DNA of 64,000 nucleotides from Methyloversatilis sp. GTDB lineage: Bacteria; Pseudomonadota; Gammaproteobacteria; Burkholderiales; Rhodocyclaceae. Below, piece by piece: positions 53,438 to 61,806 of this stretch. The notes beneath the pieces were generated by a model that did not search any database, was not told the DNA's origin, and saw nothing but the letters and a program-made list of their open reading frames with translations. The stretch's first letter is position 1, and each line of letters starts with the position of its first letter. The stretch is taken from positions 1-64,000 of the forward strand of contig NZ_JAUYNV010000006.1 of NCBI RefSeq assembly GCF_030698125.1, read 5' to 3'. The position numbers and the translations under genes were made by a program.

Positions 53438-54456
53438 CGGCGGCGATGCAGCAGGAACAGGAATACCGGCACGCCGAGCAGCGCCGTCAGCACGCCGACC
53501 GGCAGTTGTGCGGGTGCAATGAGAGTGCGCGCTGCGGTATCGGCCAACAGCAGCAGCAGGGCGCCGGCCAGTGCGCTGGCCGGCAGCAGCAGACGCTGGT
53601 CGTTGCCGAGCGCCAGCCGCATCAGGTGCGGTACGACCAGACCGACAAAGCCCACCGCGCCGACCGTGGTCACCGCTACAGCGGTCAGGGCCGAGGCAAT
53701 CAGGTAGATCGCCAGGCGCAGGCGCAGCACCGGTACGCCGAGCGTCTGTGCGGTGAGGTCGCCGCGTGCCAGCAGGTTCAGGTCACGCGCCAGTGGCGTG
53801 CAGATCAGTACGCCGACGGCCAGCGTCCACAGCGCAGCCGCGGGCGGCGCGGCCACGCCGGCGTCGCCCATCAGCCAGAACAGCATGCCGCGCAGCGACT
53901 GCTCGTTCGCCACCGTCAGCATGAAGGACACCGCCGCGCCGCAGCCGGCCGACACGATGACGCCGGTCAGCAGGAGCCGCGTCGGCGTGCGCCCGCCCTC
54001 GCCGTGGGCCAGCCCGAACACCAGCGCCATCGCGGTCAGTGCCCCGGCGAAGGCGGACAGTTCGAACAGCGCACCGGCCAGCCCGGCCGTCATGGCCAGC
54101 AGCGCGCCGACCGAGGCGCCGCCGGAAATGCCGAGCACGTAGGGGTCGGCCAGCGGATTGCGCAGCAGCACCTGCATCAGCGCGCCGGCCAGCGCGAGCA
54201 GGCCGCCGCAGGCTGCCGCCGCCAGCACCCGTGGCAGTCTCAGGCCGAGCACCACGTCGCCGGCCACCCCGGCATCGCCGCCGGTCGCGATCTGCCACAG
54301 CTGCGCCGGGCTGACCGGCACGCTGCCGAGCGACAGCGACAGTGCGATCGACAGCAGCAGGCCGACGGCGAGCAGCGGCAGCGCCAGCGTGCGGCGGCGC
54401 GGCGCGCGGGTGCGCACGGACGCTGGGGGCTGCATGGCGTCAGCAGGGATCGACAT
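53434..54456 (-). CDS. btuC: ABC transporter permease (BtuC/FecCD family)
   Basis: 340 residues, about ten membrane helices. 'LRLPRVLAAAACGGLLALAG', 'LRNPLADPYVLGISGGASVG' and 'FVGLVVPHLMRLALG' are the FecCD/BtuC signatures. First gene of the btuCDF set; it starts 6 bp after the helicase stop, so no room exists for a cobalamin riboswitch directly upstream. Substrate (B12 or siderophore) cannot be decided from sequence alone. Confidence 0.9.
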   Translation of the reverse strand: MSIPADAMQPPASVRTRAPRRRTLALPLLAVGLLLSIALSLSLGSVPVSPAQLWQIATGGDAGVAGDVVLGLRLPRVLAAAACGGLLALAGALMQVLLRNPLADPYVLGISGGASVGALLAMTAGLAGALFELSAFAGALTAMALVFGLAHGEGGRTPTRLLLTGVIVSAGCGAAVSFMLTVANEQSLRGMLFWLMGDAGVAAPPAAALWTLAVGVLICTPLARDLNLLARGDLTAQTLGVPVLRLRLAIYLIASALTAVAVTTVGAVGFVGLVVPHLMRLALGNDQRLLLPASALAGALLLLLADTAARTLIAPAQLPVGVLTALLGVPVFLFLLHRRR

Positions 54457-54462
54457 GCGCCG

Positions 54463-56154
54463 CTAGCTCCGCCCGAGGCGTTCGTCGAGCGTGCGCCCGG
54501 CGCGTTCGCTGACCACCAGCACCAGCTTCATCATGGCGCGTGTGGCGCCGACGAACAGCTTGCGCAGCGTGCGCTCGTCCAGCGCATCGAAGTCGACTTC
54601 GGCGAGGATGACCGCCGGCGCTGACTGACCCTTGAACCGGTAGACCGATTCGATCAGCACATCACCTTCGGAATATTCCGGCTGGCCGAGCAGGTCGTAC
54701 TGGCCGGTGAAGCTGCGCAGCGCGTTGGCGCCGAGCCGGTCGTGGCGCAGCAGTTCCGACTGTTCGCGGCCACGCCAGCTGACGATGGCGACGTCTTCGG
54801 TGCGAAAGCCGGCGGCAAAGCACAGGCGGATCGCCTCCTTGACGCGCTGGGTCAGCGGATGTTCGGCGTCGTACACCAGCCGCTCGACCTCGTCGGCATC
54901 GAACGGCGATGCCGCTTCGATCTGCGCGGCCTCGGGCAGCACGTCCTGCAGCAGTGTCTGCAGCATGTGCACGACCGGGCGCGGGCTGCGGAAGTTGCTG
55001 CGCGCGCGCAGCGTCACCCAGCCCGGAAGTTCGACCGGCGGTCGGCCATACAGATTCTGCATCGGGTCTTCCAGCCAGATCAGCCGCGCCTCGTCGGCGG
55101 CGTGGCGCCACAGCCCGGTCGCCCAGTCGGCGGAAAAGTCCTGACCTTCGTCGACGATGACGGTGTCGAAACGCAGGGCGGCCGGCACGTCGAGTTCGCC
55201 GGCGCGCGCGATCAGCGCGTCGAACGCGTCGGGCCGTGCGTAGTCGGGCCGTTCGCCATATTCGGCCAGCACGCGCTCGCACAGGTGGTGGAAGGTGCAC
55301 GCCAGTCCGCCTTCGGGCGCGATGCGCGCGAGGTGATCGGCCAGCGGCCGGTTGAAGCAGACATACAGCGGGCGCAGGCCGGCTTCGACAGCAGCCCGGT
55401 ACTCCGCGAGCGCGAGCTGGGTCTTGCCCGAGCCGGCCGTGCCGACGACGCGTAGCCGATAGGGTGAAAAGTCGAGCGCGCGCGCCCACTGCGACAGGCC
55501 GCCGGCAACCCGGGTCACGCGCTCGCGCGCGATGCCCATGCGCGCGCTGACGTCGGCTTCGAGCTTGATTTCGTCGCGCAGGAAACGATGCACTTCGGCT
55601 GCGCGAGCGCCATGTTCGCCCGGCGGAAGAATCGACTGGATGCGCGCGGCCAGCGTGTCGCGCAGCGCCGCATCGACGATGCGTTCAGGCTCGATGCCGG
55701 CGGTATGCGCCTGACGCACGAAGTGGTCGGGGCAGTACAGCAGGTACTCGAGGCTGGGCAGTGCGGCATCGGCGCCGCCCAGACGCGATGCCAGACGGGT
55801 GTGCAGTGCATGGCGCGATCGCGCGATGCCGACCGCGACATTGCGGTCGCGTCCGCGATGGCGGGTCAGCAGGCCGTGCGGACTTTCTTCGAGATAGCCG
55901 CTGCGCTGTTCGATGGCGAGCAGGTTGCCGGCGGCATTGACGATGACGAAATCGATATCGCCGTAGATCGAAAACCCCTGATCGACGCGCGTCCAGTGCA
56001 CGCCGTGATAGACGGTGTAGGCCGCCGGCAGCGCGCGCTCGAGCAGCGCCAGCGTGGCGCGCTCACGCTCGGCTGCGGCGCCCGGGCGGATGGCGTCGCC
56101 GGCGTCGTTGCCACCATCCATTTCGCGCCAGCCATCGGGTACCACCTTTGCCAC
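54463..56154 (-). CDS. NERD-domain UvrD-like helicase
   Basis: 563 residues from GTG 56154 ('VAKVVPDGWREM', with AGGA upstream). The N-terminal nuclease-related NERD-like part contains 'YTVYHGVHWTRVDQGFSIYG' and 'DIDFVIVNAAGNLLAIEQRSG' in parts. The helicase core has Walker A 'GTAGSGKTQ', 'TVIVDEGQDF', 'RSNFRSPRPVV' and 'LFVGATRAM'. Superfamily 1 helicase likely acting in DNA repair or defence. Upstream lies a gap with DnaA-box-like repeats. The frame is open to 56304 but without family similarity. Confidence 0.85.
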   Translation of the reverse strand: MAKVVPDGWREMDGGNDAGDAIRPGAAAERERATLALLERALPAAYTVYHGVHWTRVDQGFSIYGDIDFVIVNAAGNLLAIEQRSGYLEESPHGLLTRHRGRDRNVAVGIARSRHALHTRLASRLGGADAALPSLEYLLYCPDHFVRQAHTAGIEPERIVDAALRDTLAARIQSILPPGEHGARAAEVHRFLRDEIKLEADVSARMGIARERVTRVAGGLSQWARALDFSPYRLRVVGTAGSGKTQLALAEYRAAVEAGLRPLYVCFNRPLADHLARIAPEGGLACTFHHLCERVLAEYGERPDYARPDAFDALIARAGELDVPAALRFDTVIVDEGQDFSADWATGLWRHAADEARLIWLEDPMQNLYGRPPVELPGWVTLRARSNFRSPRPVVHMLQTLLQDVLPEAAQIEAASPFDADEVERLVYDAEHPLTQRVKEAIRLCFAAGFRTEDVAIVSWRGREQSELLRHDRLGANALRSFTGQYDLLGQPEYSEGDVLIESVYRFKGQSAPAVILAEVDFDALDERTLRKLFVGATRAMMKLVLVVSERAGRTLDERLGRS

Positions 56155-56225
56155 GTGTTGCGTCCTGTCGTCAGATCGATGCGAGCTTACACGGCGCGTG
56201 CCGATCATCGTGCGGCGCACGCCGG

Positions 56226-56248
56226 TTATCCACAGTATCTGTGGACAA
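56226..56248. repeat. Inverted pair of DnaA-box matches, copy 1
   Basis: TTATCCACA (56226-56234) is a perfect consensus DnaA box, and TGTGGACAA (56240-56248) is the reverse complement of TTGTCCACA, a common variant. The pair forms a palindrome. Confidence 0.6.
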
Positions 56249-56373
56249 GACGCGTCATCAAGCGGTAACACCGGCCGCAGCGCCGCACGCCACAACGGTG
56301 TCAATAGGGTTGCTCATTAATGAGGCAGGGTCCGGACAATTGAGGTGGCCGCGTGCGCAGCCGGTCACTCAGT

Positions 56374-56396
56374 CCATCCACAGTTTCTGTGGACAA
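56374..56396. repeat. Inverted pair of DnaA-box matches, copy 2
   Basis: CCATCCACA (two mismatches to the consensus box) at 56374-56382 and TGTGGACAA at 56388-56396, in the same layout as copy 1. Confidence 0.5.
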
Positions 56397-56480
56397 GGCT
56401 GTGGGCGAAAGCTGTATGGCGAGGGCAGCGCCGCCGCCAGCAAGGATGTGGGCACGACGCCTCATTTGCAGGCAGTGTGC

Positions 56481-56909
56481 TCAATCGGGGCCACGGGCGC
56501 CGAGCAGTTCATGCAGGTTCTCGGCCACCATTTCCTCGAAACCGGTTGCCGGGTCGATCTCGCGCCGGATGTCCCAGCCGGTGGCGATGCCGAGCACCAG
56601 TTCCATCGTGGTACGCACGATGCTGCCCGCCAGCAGGTGGCCACCGGTGACGCGCCCGTCAGCGTCGGCCACCATCATGTGCAGATGCACGCCGTGCCGG
56701 CTCACGGTGCCGGACAGCGTCAGCAGCTCACTGTCGCCGTCGATGACGATGGCACTGTCGCGACCGGCCAGACGCAGCATGGCGGGTGCCAGGCTGCCCA
56801 CTGCCGACAGCACGAAGGCGGCGCCGATGTCCTGCCGGCGCGCGACGGCTTCCAGGCTGCGTCGCAGATCGTCGCCCGGGCGCAGCCGCTCGATGTGCAG
56901 GGTGATCAT
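56481..56909 (-). CDS. PPC/DUF296-domain protein
   Basis: 142 residues: 'LRPGDDLRRSLEAVARRQDI', 'VLSAVGSLAPAMLRLAG', 'SRHGVHLHMMVADADGRVTGGHLL' (in part) match the PPC domain family, trimeric metal-binding proteins, with conserved His residues. In plants the domain occurs in AT-hook proteins; in bacteria its function is not established. Starts 10 bp after the NnrU-like gene. Confidence 0.88.
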   Translation of the reverse strand: MITLHIERLRPGDDLRRSLEAVARRQDIGAAFVLSAVGSLAPAMLRLAGRDSAIVIDGDSELLTLSGTVSRHGVHLHMMVADADGRVTGGHLLAGSIVRTTMELVLGIATGWDIRREIDPATGFEEMVAENLHELLGARGPD

Positions 56910-56919
56910 GGCCGCACGT

Positions 56920-57498
56920 TCAGCCGAAAGGCTTCACGCCGATCAGCGCAAGATGCAACCAGCCGGCAAACACTGCCCAGCCGACGATACCCGCGACGAT
57001 GGCGATCGCATCGCGCGATGCGCTGCCCGGGCGCTGCACACCGGCCGCGCGGTCGCGCCGGCGCAGCGTGGCGAACATGACGACCGCCCAGACGAGAAAG
57101 CTGCCGAACAGCAGCAGGTCGGCCAGCGTACCGTTGGCGATCAGGTGGGCGAACGCCCAGATCTTCACGCCGGCCACCATCGGATGGCCAAGTTTTTCGC
57201 GGATGCGCGTACCCGGCACATAGGCACAGGCCATCAGCACGAAGGCAGGCAGCGTGAGCAGTGCGGCCAGGTGACGCGTCCACACCGGCGGTGCCCACAG
57301 CAGCGTCGGTGCCATGCGCGCCTCGCCATAGCCCTGCACGATCAGCACCAGGCCGATCAGCGACAGCACCGCATAAAGGATTTTCCACGGCAGCAGACCG
57401 AGGCGCGCGACACCTGCATCGCGCAGACCGGGGGCAATCAGGCGCGTCGAGTGCACGCCGAGCAGCAACACCAGACCGAGTACCAGCATAGCCATCAC
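56920..57498 (-). CDS. NnrU-family membrane protein
   Basis: 192 residues with about five membrane helices. 'GVHSTRLIAPGLR', 'PWKILYAVLSLIGLVLIVQGYG' (in part), 'HPMVAGVKIWAFAHLIANG' and 'LLLFGSFLVWAVVMF' fit the NnrU family, linked to denitrification in Rhodobacter but widespread in non-denitrifiers. Likely co-transcribed with the PPC gene. No nitrogen-oxide genes nearby. Confidence 0.88.
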   Translation of the reverse strand: MMAMLVLGLVLLLGVHSTRLIAPGLRDAGVARLGLLPWKILYAVLSLIGLVLIVQGYGEARMAPTLLWAPPVWTRHLAALLTLPAFVLMACAYVPGTRIREKLGHPMVAGVKIWAFAHLIANGTLADLLLFGSFLVWAVVMFATLRRRDRAAGVQRPGSASRDAIAIVAGIVGWAVFAGWLHLALIGVKPFG

Positions 57499-57675
57499 AT
57501 TTTCTCCACGAGAGGGGTCAGAGCAAGGGTCAGAGCGCGAGCGTACCCGAGACGGGCCGCGCGCACCTGCGTCGATGCGGGAATCGTCCTACAGCCACCC
57601 CGCCATGCGGACGACAGGCGACGCCTTCGCCGCTACGCATACTGCAGTCGTGTCATGCAGACGGAGAAACGCATC

Positions 57676-58074
57676 ATGACGATTCGATTGCTGATGTCGG
57701 CGCTGTGTGGCGCCCTGCTGAGCGCGGCGCTGCTGACCGCCTTCCACATGGGGCGCGGGGCGGCGGCCCCGTCCGACAGCGTCGCTGCAATGTCGCGCCT
57801 TGATGGCCGGGAAGTGTTCGACACCGAAGGCGTGACGCTGGGCGTGGTCGAGCAGACCGTGTCCGGACGCCACGGTGACCGCAGCGCACGCTACGCCATG
57901 GTGCGCGTGTCGCGCTCCGGCAACGCCGGCCTGCGTCTGGCGGTACCCGCCTATCGGTTGCAGGCGGTGGACGACGGTCTCATGTTGACGCCCGATACAG
58001 AAGACGATGATGCTGCAGTCGGCGACGACGGTGAAATCATGCCGGCCGTATCGCAGCTTCGCAGCACGATCTGA
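57676..58074 (+). CDS. Exported PRC-barrel-like protein
   Basis: 132 residues from ATG 57676 (GGAG upstream). N-terminal hydrophobic segment 'LLMSALCGALLSAALLTAF', then 'LDGREVFDTEGVTLGVVEQT', like a PRC-barrel domain, and an acidic C terminus. A much longer open frame upstream covers antisense of the PPC and NnrU genes and is not coding. Function unknown. Confidence 0.65.
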   Translation: MTIRLLMSALCGALLSAALLTAFHMGRGAAAPSDSVAAMSRLDGREVFDTEGVTLGVVEQTVSGRHGDRSARYAMVRVSRSGNAGLRLAVPAYRLQAVDDGLMLTPDTEDDDAAVGDDGEIMPAVSQLRSTI

Positions 58075-58127
58075 GTGTCACAGGCAGGTTTCTGAACGCA
58101 ACACCCACTTTCCCAACGGAGATGAGC

Positions 58128-58271
58128 ATGAACAAGCTGATGACGATACTTATTCTGAGTGCCGGTCTTGCACTGGCGGGCTGCAACACGATTGCCGGCG
58201 CCGGCAAGGACATCGAGTCCGGTGGCGAGGCGGTGCAGGACACCGCGCGCGACGTACAGAAGAAGATGTAG
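58128..58271 (+). CDS. Entericidin-type small lipoprotein
   Basis: 47 residues: 'MNKLMTILILSAGLALAGC' is a lipoprotein signal with the lipobox Cys19, followed by 'NTIAGAGKDIESGGEAVQDT' which is typical of the entericidin EcnA/EcnB family. GGAG 6 bp before the ATG. Followed by a clear terminator. Entericidins are linked to envelope stress and programmed lysis in stationary phase. Confidence 0.9.
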   Translation: MNKLMTILILSAGLALAGCNTIAGAGKDIESGGEAVQDTARDVQKKM

Positions 58272-58297
58272 TTCCACGCTTCACGCCTTCCCGCTTT

Positions 58298-58330
58298 GCC
58301 CGACTCAGGCCTCGAGTCGGGCATTTTTTT
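58298..58330 (+). terminator. Rho-independent terminator after entericidin gene
   Basis: Stem GCCCGACTC / GAGTCGGGC (9 bp, 7-nt loop) followed by ATTTTTTT. Confidence 0.9.
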
Positions 58331-58454
58331 GGCATCCACCGATGCGCGGCCCACCCTGCGGGCGAACCGGACCCGGAACACGCGGCAGCGCGCGATCAAA
58401 TGCAGCGGGCGCATCGGATTGGCGAGGTTTGCACCCGCCCGCCATTGGCCGCCG

Positions 58455-61118
58455 TCAGGCGGTTTTCTTTGACGTGGCCTTTTTCGGGGTGGCCTTTTTC
58501 GGTGTGGTTTTTTTCGCGGCCGCCTTGATCGGAGCGGCCTTCTTTGCGACCGCCTTCTTCACCGGCGCTCCGGCAGGCGTTTCGCTCTCTGCCACTTCCG
58601 TGCCGGGCGCTGCCGCCTTGGCATCCTTCGCCCCGGCTTTGGGCTTGACCGCGCGCGGCTCGAATTCAAAGCCCACCTTGCCGTCCGGCTGACGCACCAG
58701 GAAGGCCGAGAACTTGCGCTTGGTGCGCGACGACACGAAACCCTTCAGCAGATCGGTGCGACCGGCCTCCAGCAGCTTCTGCATCTGTTCCGGTTCGATC
58801 GGCTGCTGCAGGATGATCTTGCCCGAGCGGAAGTCGCACGACTTTTCCGGACCGACCGCCTTTTCGCAGATGTAGGACATCGGCTGTTCGTACACCTTCG
58901 CCGCGCACTTCGGGCAGGCGCCGAGCGGCGTCTGCGCCGAGAAATCGACCGGCTCGGCATTTTCGTCATCGCGCGGCTGGCCGAAGTCGAACTCCGGTTC
59001 CATCTTGTCATTGAGTTTGATCAGCGCATTGAACGGCCGGCCCATCTTGTTGCGGAAGCCGGTCAGCGGTCCGACCTGACGATCGCGCAGCAGCGCATCG
59101 ATTTCGTGCGTTTCGAACTGACGGCTGGCGACGATCTTCCACAGCGCGAAGTCGCAGCTCTGGCACTGGAATTTCTTGTAGTTTTCCTTCACCACGCCGC
59201 CACAGCGCGGGCACTTTTCTTCCAGCGTCGCGAAATCGCCCGGAATGGTGTCGCTTTCGTAGCTCTTCGCCTGATGCACGATGCGCTGCGTCATGTCGGC
59301 GATCTCGCCCATGAAGGCCTCGCGCGACAGCTCGCCGCGCTCGATCTGCGACAGCTTGTATTCCCACTCGCCAGTCAGTTCGGGCGAACTGAGTTCGTCG
59401 ATCTTCAGGCCGCGCAGCGCAATCATCAGCTGGAAACCCTTGGCGGTCGGAATCAGTTCGCGGCCTTCACGCAGCATGTAGCTTTCGAGGATCAGGTTCT
59501 CGATGATCTGCGCACGCGTCGCCGGCGTGCCCAGACCACGCCCGGCCATCGCGGCGCGCAGCTCCTCGTCGTCGATGGTCTTGCCGGCGCCTTCCATCGC
59601 GGACAACAGCGTCGCTTCCGAGTAGCGCGCCGGCGGGCGCGTCTGCAGCGCCTTCACCAGCATGTCCTCGACCTTGACCGTCTCGCCCGGCTTGACCGGC
59701 ACCAGACTGGCCGCAACGGTCTCACCCTTGGCCCTGGCCTCGTCATCGACCAGTGCTGCTTCCTTGCCATATACGGCGAGCCAGCCGGCATTCACCAGCA
59801 CCTTGCCCTCGGTCTTGAAGGCTTCGCCTTCGACGCGGGTGATCCGGGTGGTGATCTGGTATTCGGCCGCCGGAAAGAACACCGCGAGGAAGCGGCGTGT
59901 CACCAGGTCGTAGATCTTGGCTTCGGCTTCGGACAGCGACTTCGGCTCGGTGCCGGTCGGAATGATGGCGAAGTGATCGGAAATCTTGGCGTTGTTGAAG
60001 ATGCGCTTGTTCGGCTTGACCCAGCCGTGCTTCACGATTTCGTTGGCATGCGGCGCATAGGTCTGCGGCAGGCGTGCCAGCACGTCGTTGACCGTCGGCA
60101 GATAGTCTTCCGGCAGTGCGCGCGCATCGGTACGCGGATAGGTCAGCACCTTGTGCTTTTCGTACAGCGCCTGCGCGATCTGCAGCGTGACGCGGGCAGA
60201 AAAGCCGAAGCGTCCGTTGGCCTCGCGCTGCAGCGACGTGAGGTCGTACAGCAGCGGCGACAGCTGGGTCGATGGCTTGGCTTCTTCCTCGACGGTACCG
60301 GTCTTGCCGGCGCATCTGGCCTGGATGGCACGCGCTTTCGCCTCGTCCCACACGCGTTCGGCGCGGGCGTGCTCGTCGCCTTCCGGTCGCTTGAATTTTT
60401 CGTCGATCCAGCGGCCGGTGTACTCACCCGCCACGGCGCCGAAACGACCTTCGATTTCCCAGTAGTCGCGCGACTTGAAGCGACGGATTTCTTCTTCGCG
60501 CCGCACGACGATGGCCAACGTCGGCGTCTGCACCCGGCCGACCGTCGTCAGGTGGAAACCGCCGGTCTTCGAATTGAACGCGGTCATCGCCCGCGTGCCG
60601 TTGATGCCGATGAGCCAGTCGCTCTCGGCGCGCGACATCGCGGCCTGACGCAGACCTTCGACTTCCTGCGAACTGCGCAGCTTCACGAAGCCGTCGCGGA
60701 TCGCTGTCGTGGTCATCGATTGCAGCCACAGGCGTTCGATCGGCTTGGTCGATTTGCTGTGCTCGACGATGTAATTGAAGATCAGCTCGCCCTCGCGGCC
60801 CGCGTCACAGGCATTCACGAGGCTGTCGACGTCCTTGCGCTTGATCAGCCGGGTCAGCAGGCGCAGTCGCTCGGCGGTCTTGTCGATCGGATTCAGCGTG
60901 AAGTGCGGCGGGATGACCGGAAGGTGGGCAAACGACCACTTGCCGCGCTTGACCTCGTATTCCTCCGGCACCGCCAGTTCCAGCAGATGGCCGATTGCGG
61001 ACGACAACACATAGTCGTCGCTTTCGAAGAAGTCACCTTCGCGCGTGAATCCGCCGACGGAGCGCGCGATGTCCTGCGCGACCGACGGTTTTTCCGCGAT
61101 GATCAGTTTTTTGCCCAT
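58455..61118 (-). CDS. topB: DNA topoisomerase III (type IA)
   Basis: 887 residues. 'MGKKLIIAEKPSVAQDIARS' is the TopB-type TOPRIM start; the catalytic Tyr lies in 'VLTYPRTDARALPEDYL'; 'NACDAGREGELIFNYI' carries the acidic triad; 'TTVGRVQTPTLAIVV' is conserved. After the core come two zinc-ribbon-like segments ('CPRCGGVVKENYKKFQCQSC', 'CPKCAAKVYEQPMSYIC') and a Lys/Ala/Thr-rich tail of about 35 residues. Start ATG 61118. Gene order topB-smg-dprA-LysM is typical of Betaproteobacteria. Confidence 0.93.
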   Translation of the reverse strand: MGKKLIIAEKPSVAQDIARSVGGFTREGDFFESDDYVLSSAIGHLLELAVPEEYEVKRGKWSFAHLPVIPPHFTLNPIDKTAERLRLLTRLIKRKDVDSLVNACDAGREGELIFNYIVEHSKSTKPIERLWLQSMTTTAIRDGFVKLRSSQEVEGLRQAAMSRAESDWLIGINGTRAMTAFNSKTGGFHLTTVGRVQTPTLAIVVRREEEIRRFKSRDYWEIEGRFGAVAGEYTGRWIDEKFKRPEGDEHARAERVWDEAKARAIQARCAGKTGTVEEEAKPSTQLSPLLYDLTSLQREANGRFGFSARVTLQIAQALYEKHKVLTYPRTDARALPEDYLPTVNDVLARLPQTYAPHANEIVKHGWVKPNKRIFNNAKISDHFAIIPTGTEPKSLSEAEAKIYDLVTRRFLAVFFPAAEYQITTRITRVEGEAFKTEGKVLVNAGWLAVYGKEAALVDDEARAKGETVAASLVPVKPGETVKVEDMLVKALQTRPPARYSEATLLSAMEGAGKTIDDEELRAAMAGRGLGTPATRAQIIENLILESYMLREGRELIPTAKGFQLMIALRGLKIDELSSPELTGEWEYKLSQIERGELSREAFMGEIADMTQRIVHQAKSYESDTIPGDFATLEEKCPRCGGVVKENYKKFQCQSCDFALWKIVASRQFETHEIDALLRDRQVGPLTGFRNKMGRPFNALIKLNDKMEPEFDFGQPRDDENAEPVDFSAQTPLGACPKCAAKVYEQPMSYICEKAVGPEKSCDFRSGKIILQQPIEPEQMQKLLEAGRTDLLKGFVSSRTKRKFSAFLVRQPDGKVGFEFEPRAVKPKAGAKDAKAAAPGTEVAESETPAGAPVKKAVAKKAAPIKAAAKKTTPKKATPKKATSKKTA

Positions 61119-61266
61119 GCCTGCCCGATGACCCGATCGCCGACTGCGGCGCACCGGGTGCGCGCCGGATCAAGCGGCGTGAAAGCGGCGCATGATAGGG
61201 ACAAAAATTCAGAACAGGCAAGCGAATACGCCGGACCTCGCCGTGCCCGACGCGTCGGGCGCCGGA

Positions 61267-61728
61267 TCAATGCGGGGCGCGCGGCTCGTCTTCGTCGGAC
61301 AGCAGCTCCTCGAGGACCAAGGTGTCGGTGGTCGCCTGCTGGTTCCACAGCACCATCAGCACGATCACCTTGAGCTGACTCAGCGACACCTCGTCATCCT
61401 CCAGCGCCAGTGCACGCTCGACCACGATTTCACGGGTCAGGGCGTTGATCGCACCGGCATCTTCGAGGAAAGAAAGGAAGCCGCGGCATTCCGTGTCGAG
61501 CCGCGATTGCTCTGCCGCCGAGTACAGCCGGATGGACCGGCTTTCTTCGGCAATCTTCGGCTTGTCGGCGCCACCGGCGCTTTCAAGACCGGACAGCCAG
61601 CCCATTGCTTCTTCGATTTCGTCCTGCTCGAAACCGGCAGCCGTGAGCTTGCGTGCGAGCTGGTTGGGCTCGGGATAACTGTCCAGATGCGCGTAAGTTT
61701 CGAAAAGATAGACCAGAACGTCGATCAT
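61267..61728 (-). CDS. smg: Smg/DUF494 family protein
   Basis: 153 residues: 'MIDVLVYLFETYAH', 'LARKLTAAGFEQDEIEEAMGWL' (in part) and 'RGFLSFLEDAGAINALTREIV' with the end 'LMVLWNQQ' match Smg, which usually lies next to dprA and def/fmt. Function not established. Confidence 0.93.
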   Translation of the reverse strand: MIDVLVYLFETYAHLDSYPEPNQLARKLTAAGFEQDEIEEAMGWLSGLESAGGADKPKIAEESRSIRLYSAAEQSRLDTECRGFLSFLEDAGAINALTREIVVERALALEDDEVSLSQLKVIVLMVLWNQQATTDTLVLEELLSDEDEPRAPH

Positions 61729-61806
61729 GATTCGGCTCCGCGCGAGCCGGTTGGCGGCAAGGCCCACCGGCGGTTTGTCACCCGGCTCGGGCGGACCCGA
61801 ACCGTA

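Larger units (their letters stand above)
56155..56480. other. 326-bp intergenic region with duplicated palindromes
   Basis: No gene. Two copies of TCCACAG(T)NTCTGTGGACAAG, differing at one base in 21, lie about 148 bp apart (56229-56249 and 56377-56397). Between them is a perfect palindrome CTCATTAATGAG (56313-56324). Contains the helicase promoter, and the end of the PPC gene borders it. Confidence 0.7.

Noticed and set aside
54457-54462. Cobalamin riboswitch upstream of btuC
   Set aside because: Only 6 bp separate btuC from the helicase stop, so no riboswitch can fit in the gap.
56353-57675. Long + strand extension of the PRC-barrel-like gene
   Set aside because: It runs antisense to two genes with clear families (PPC and NnrU) and has no domains.
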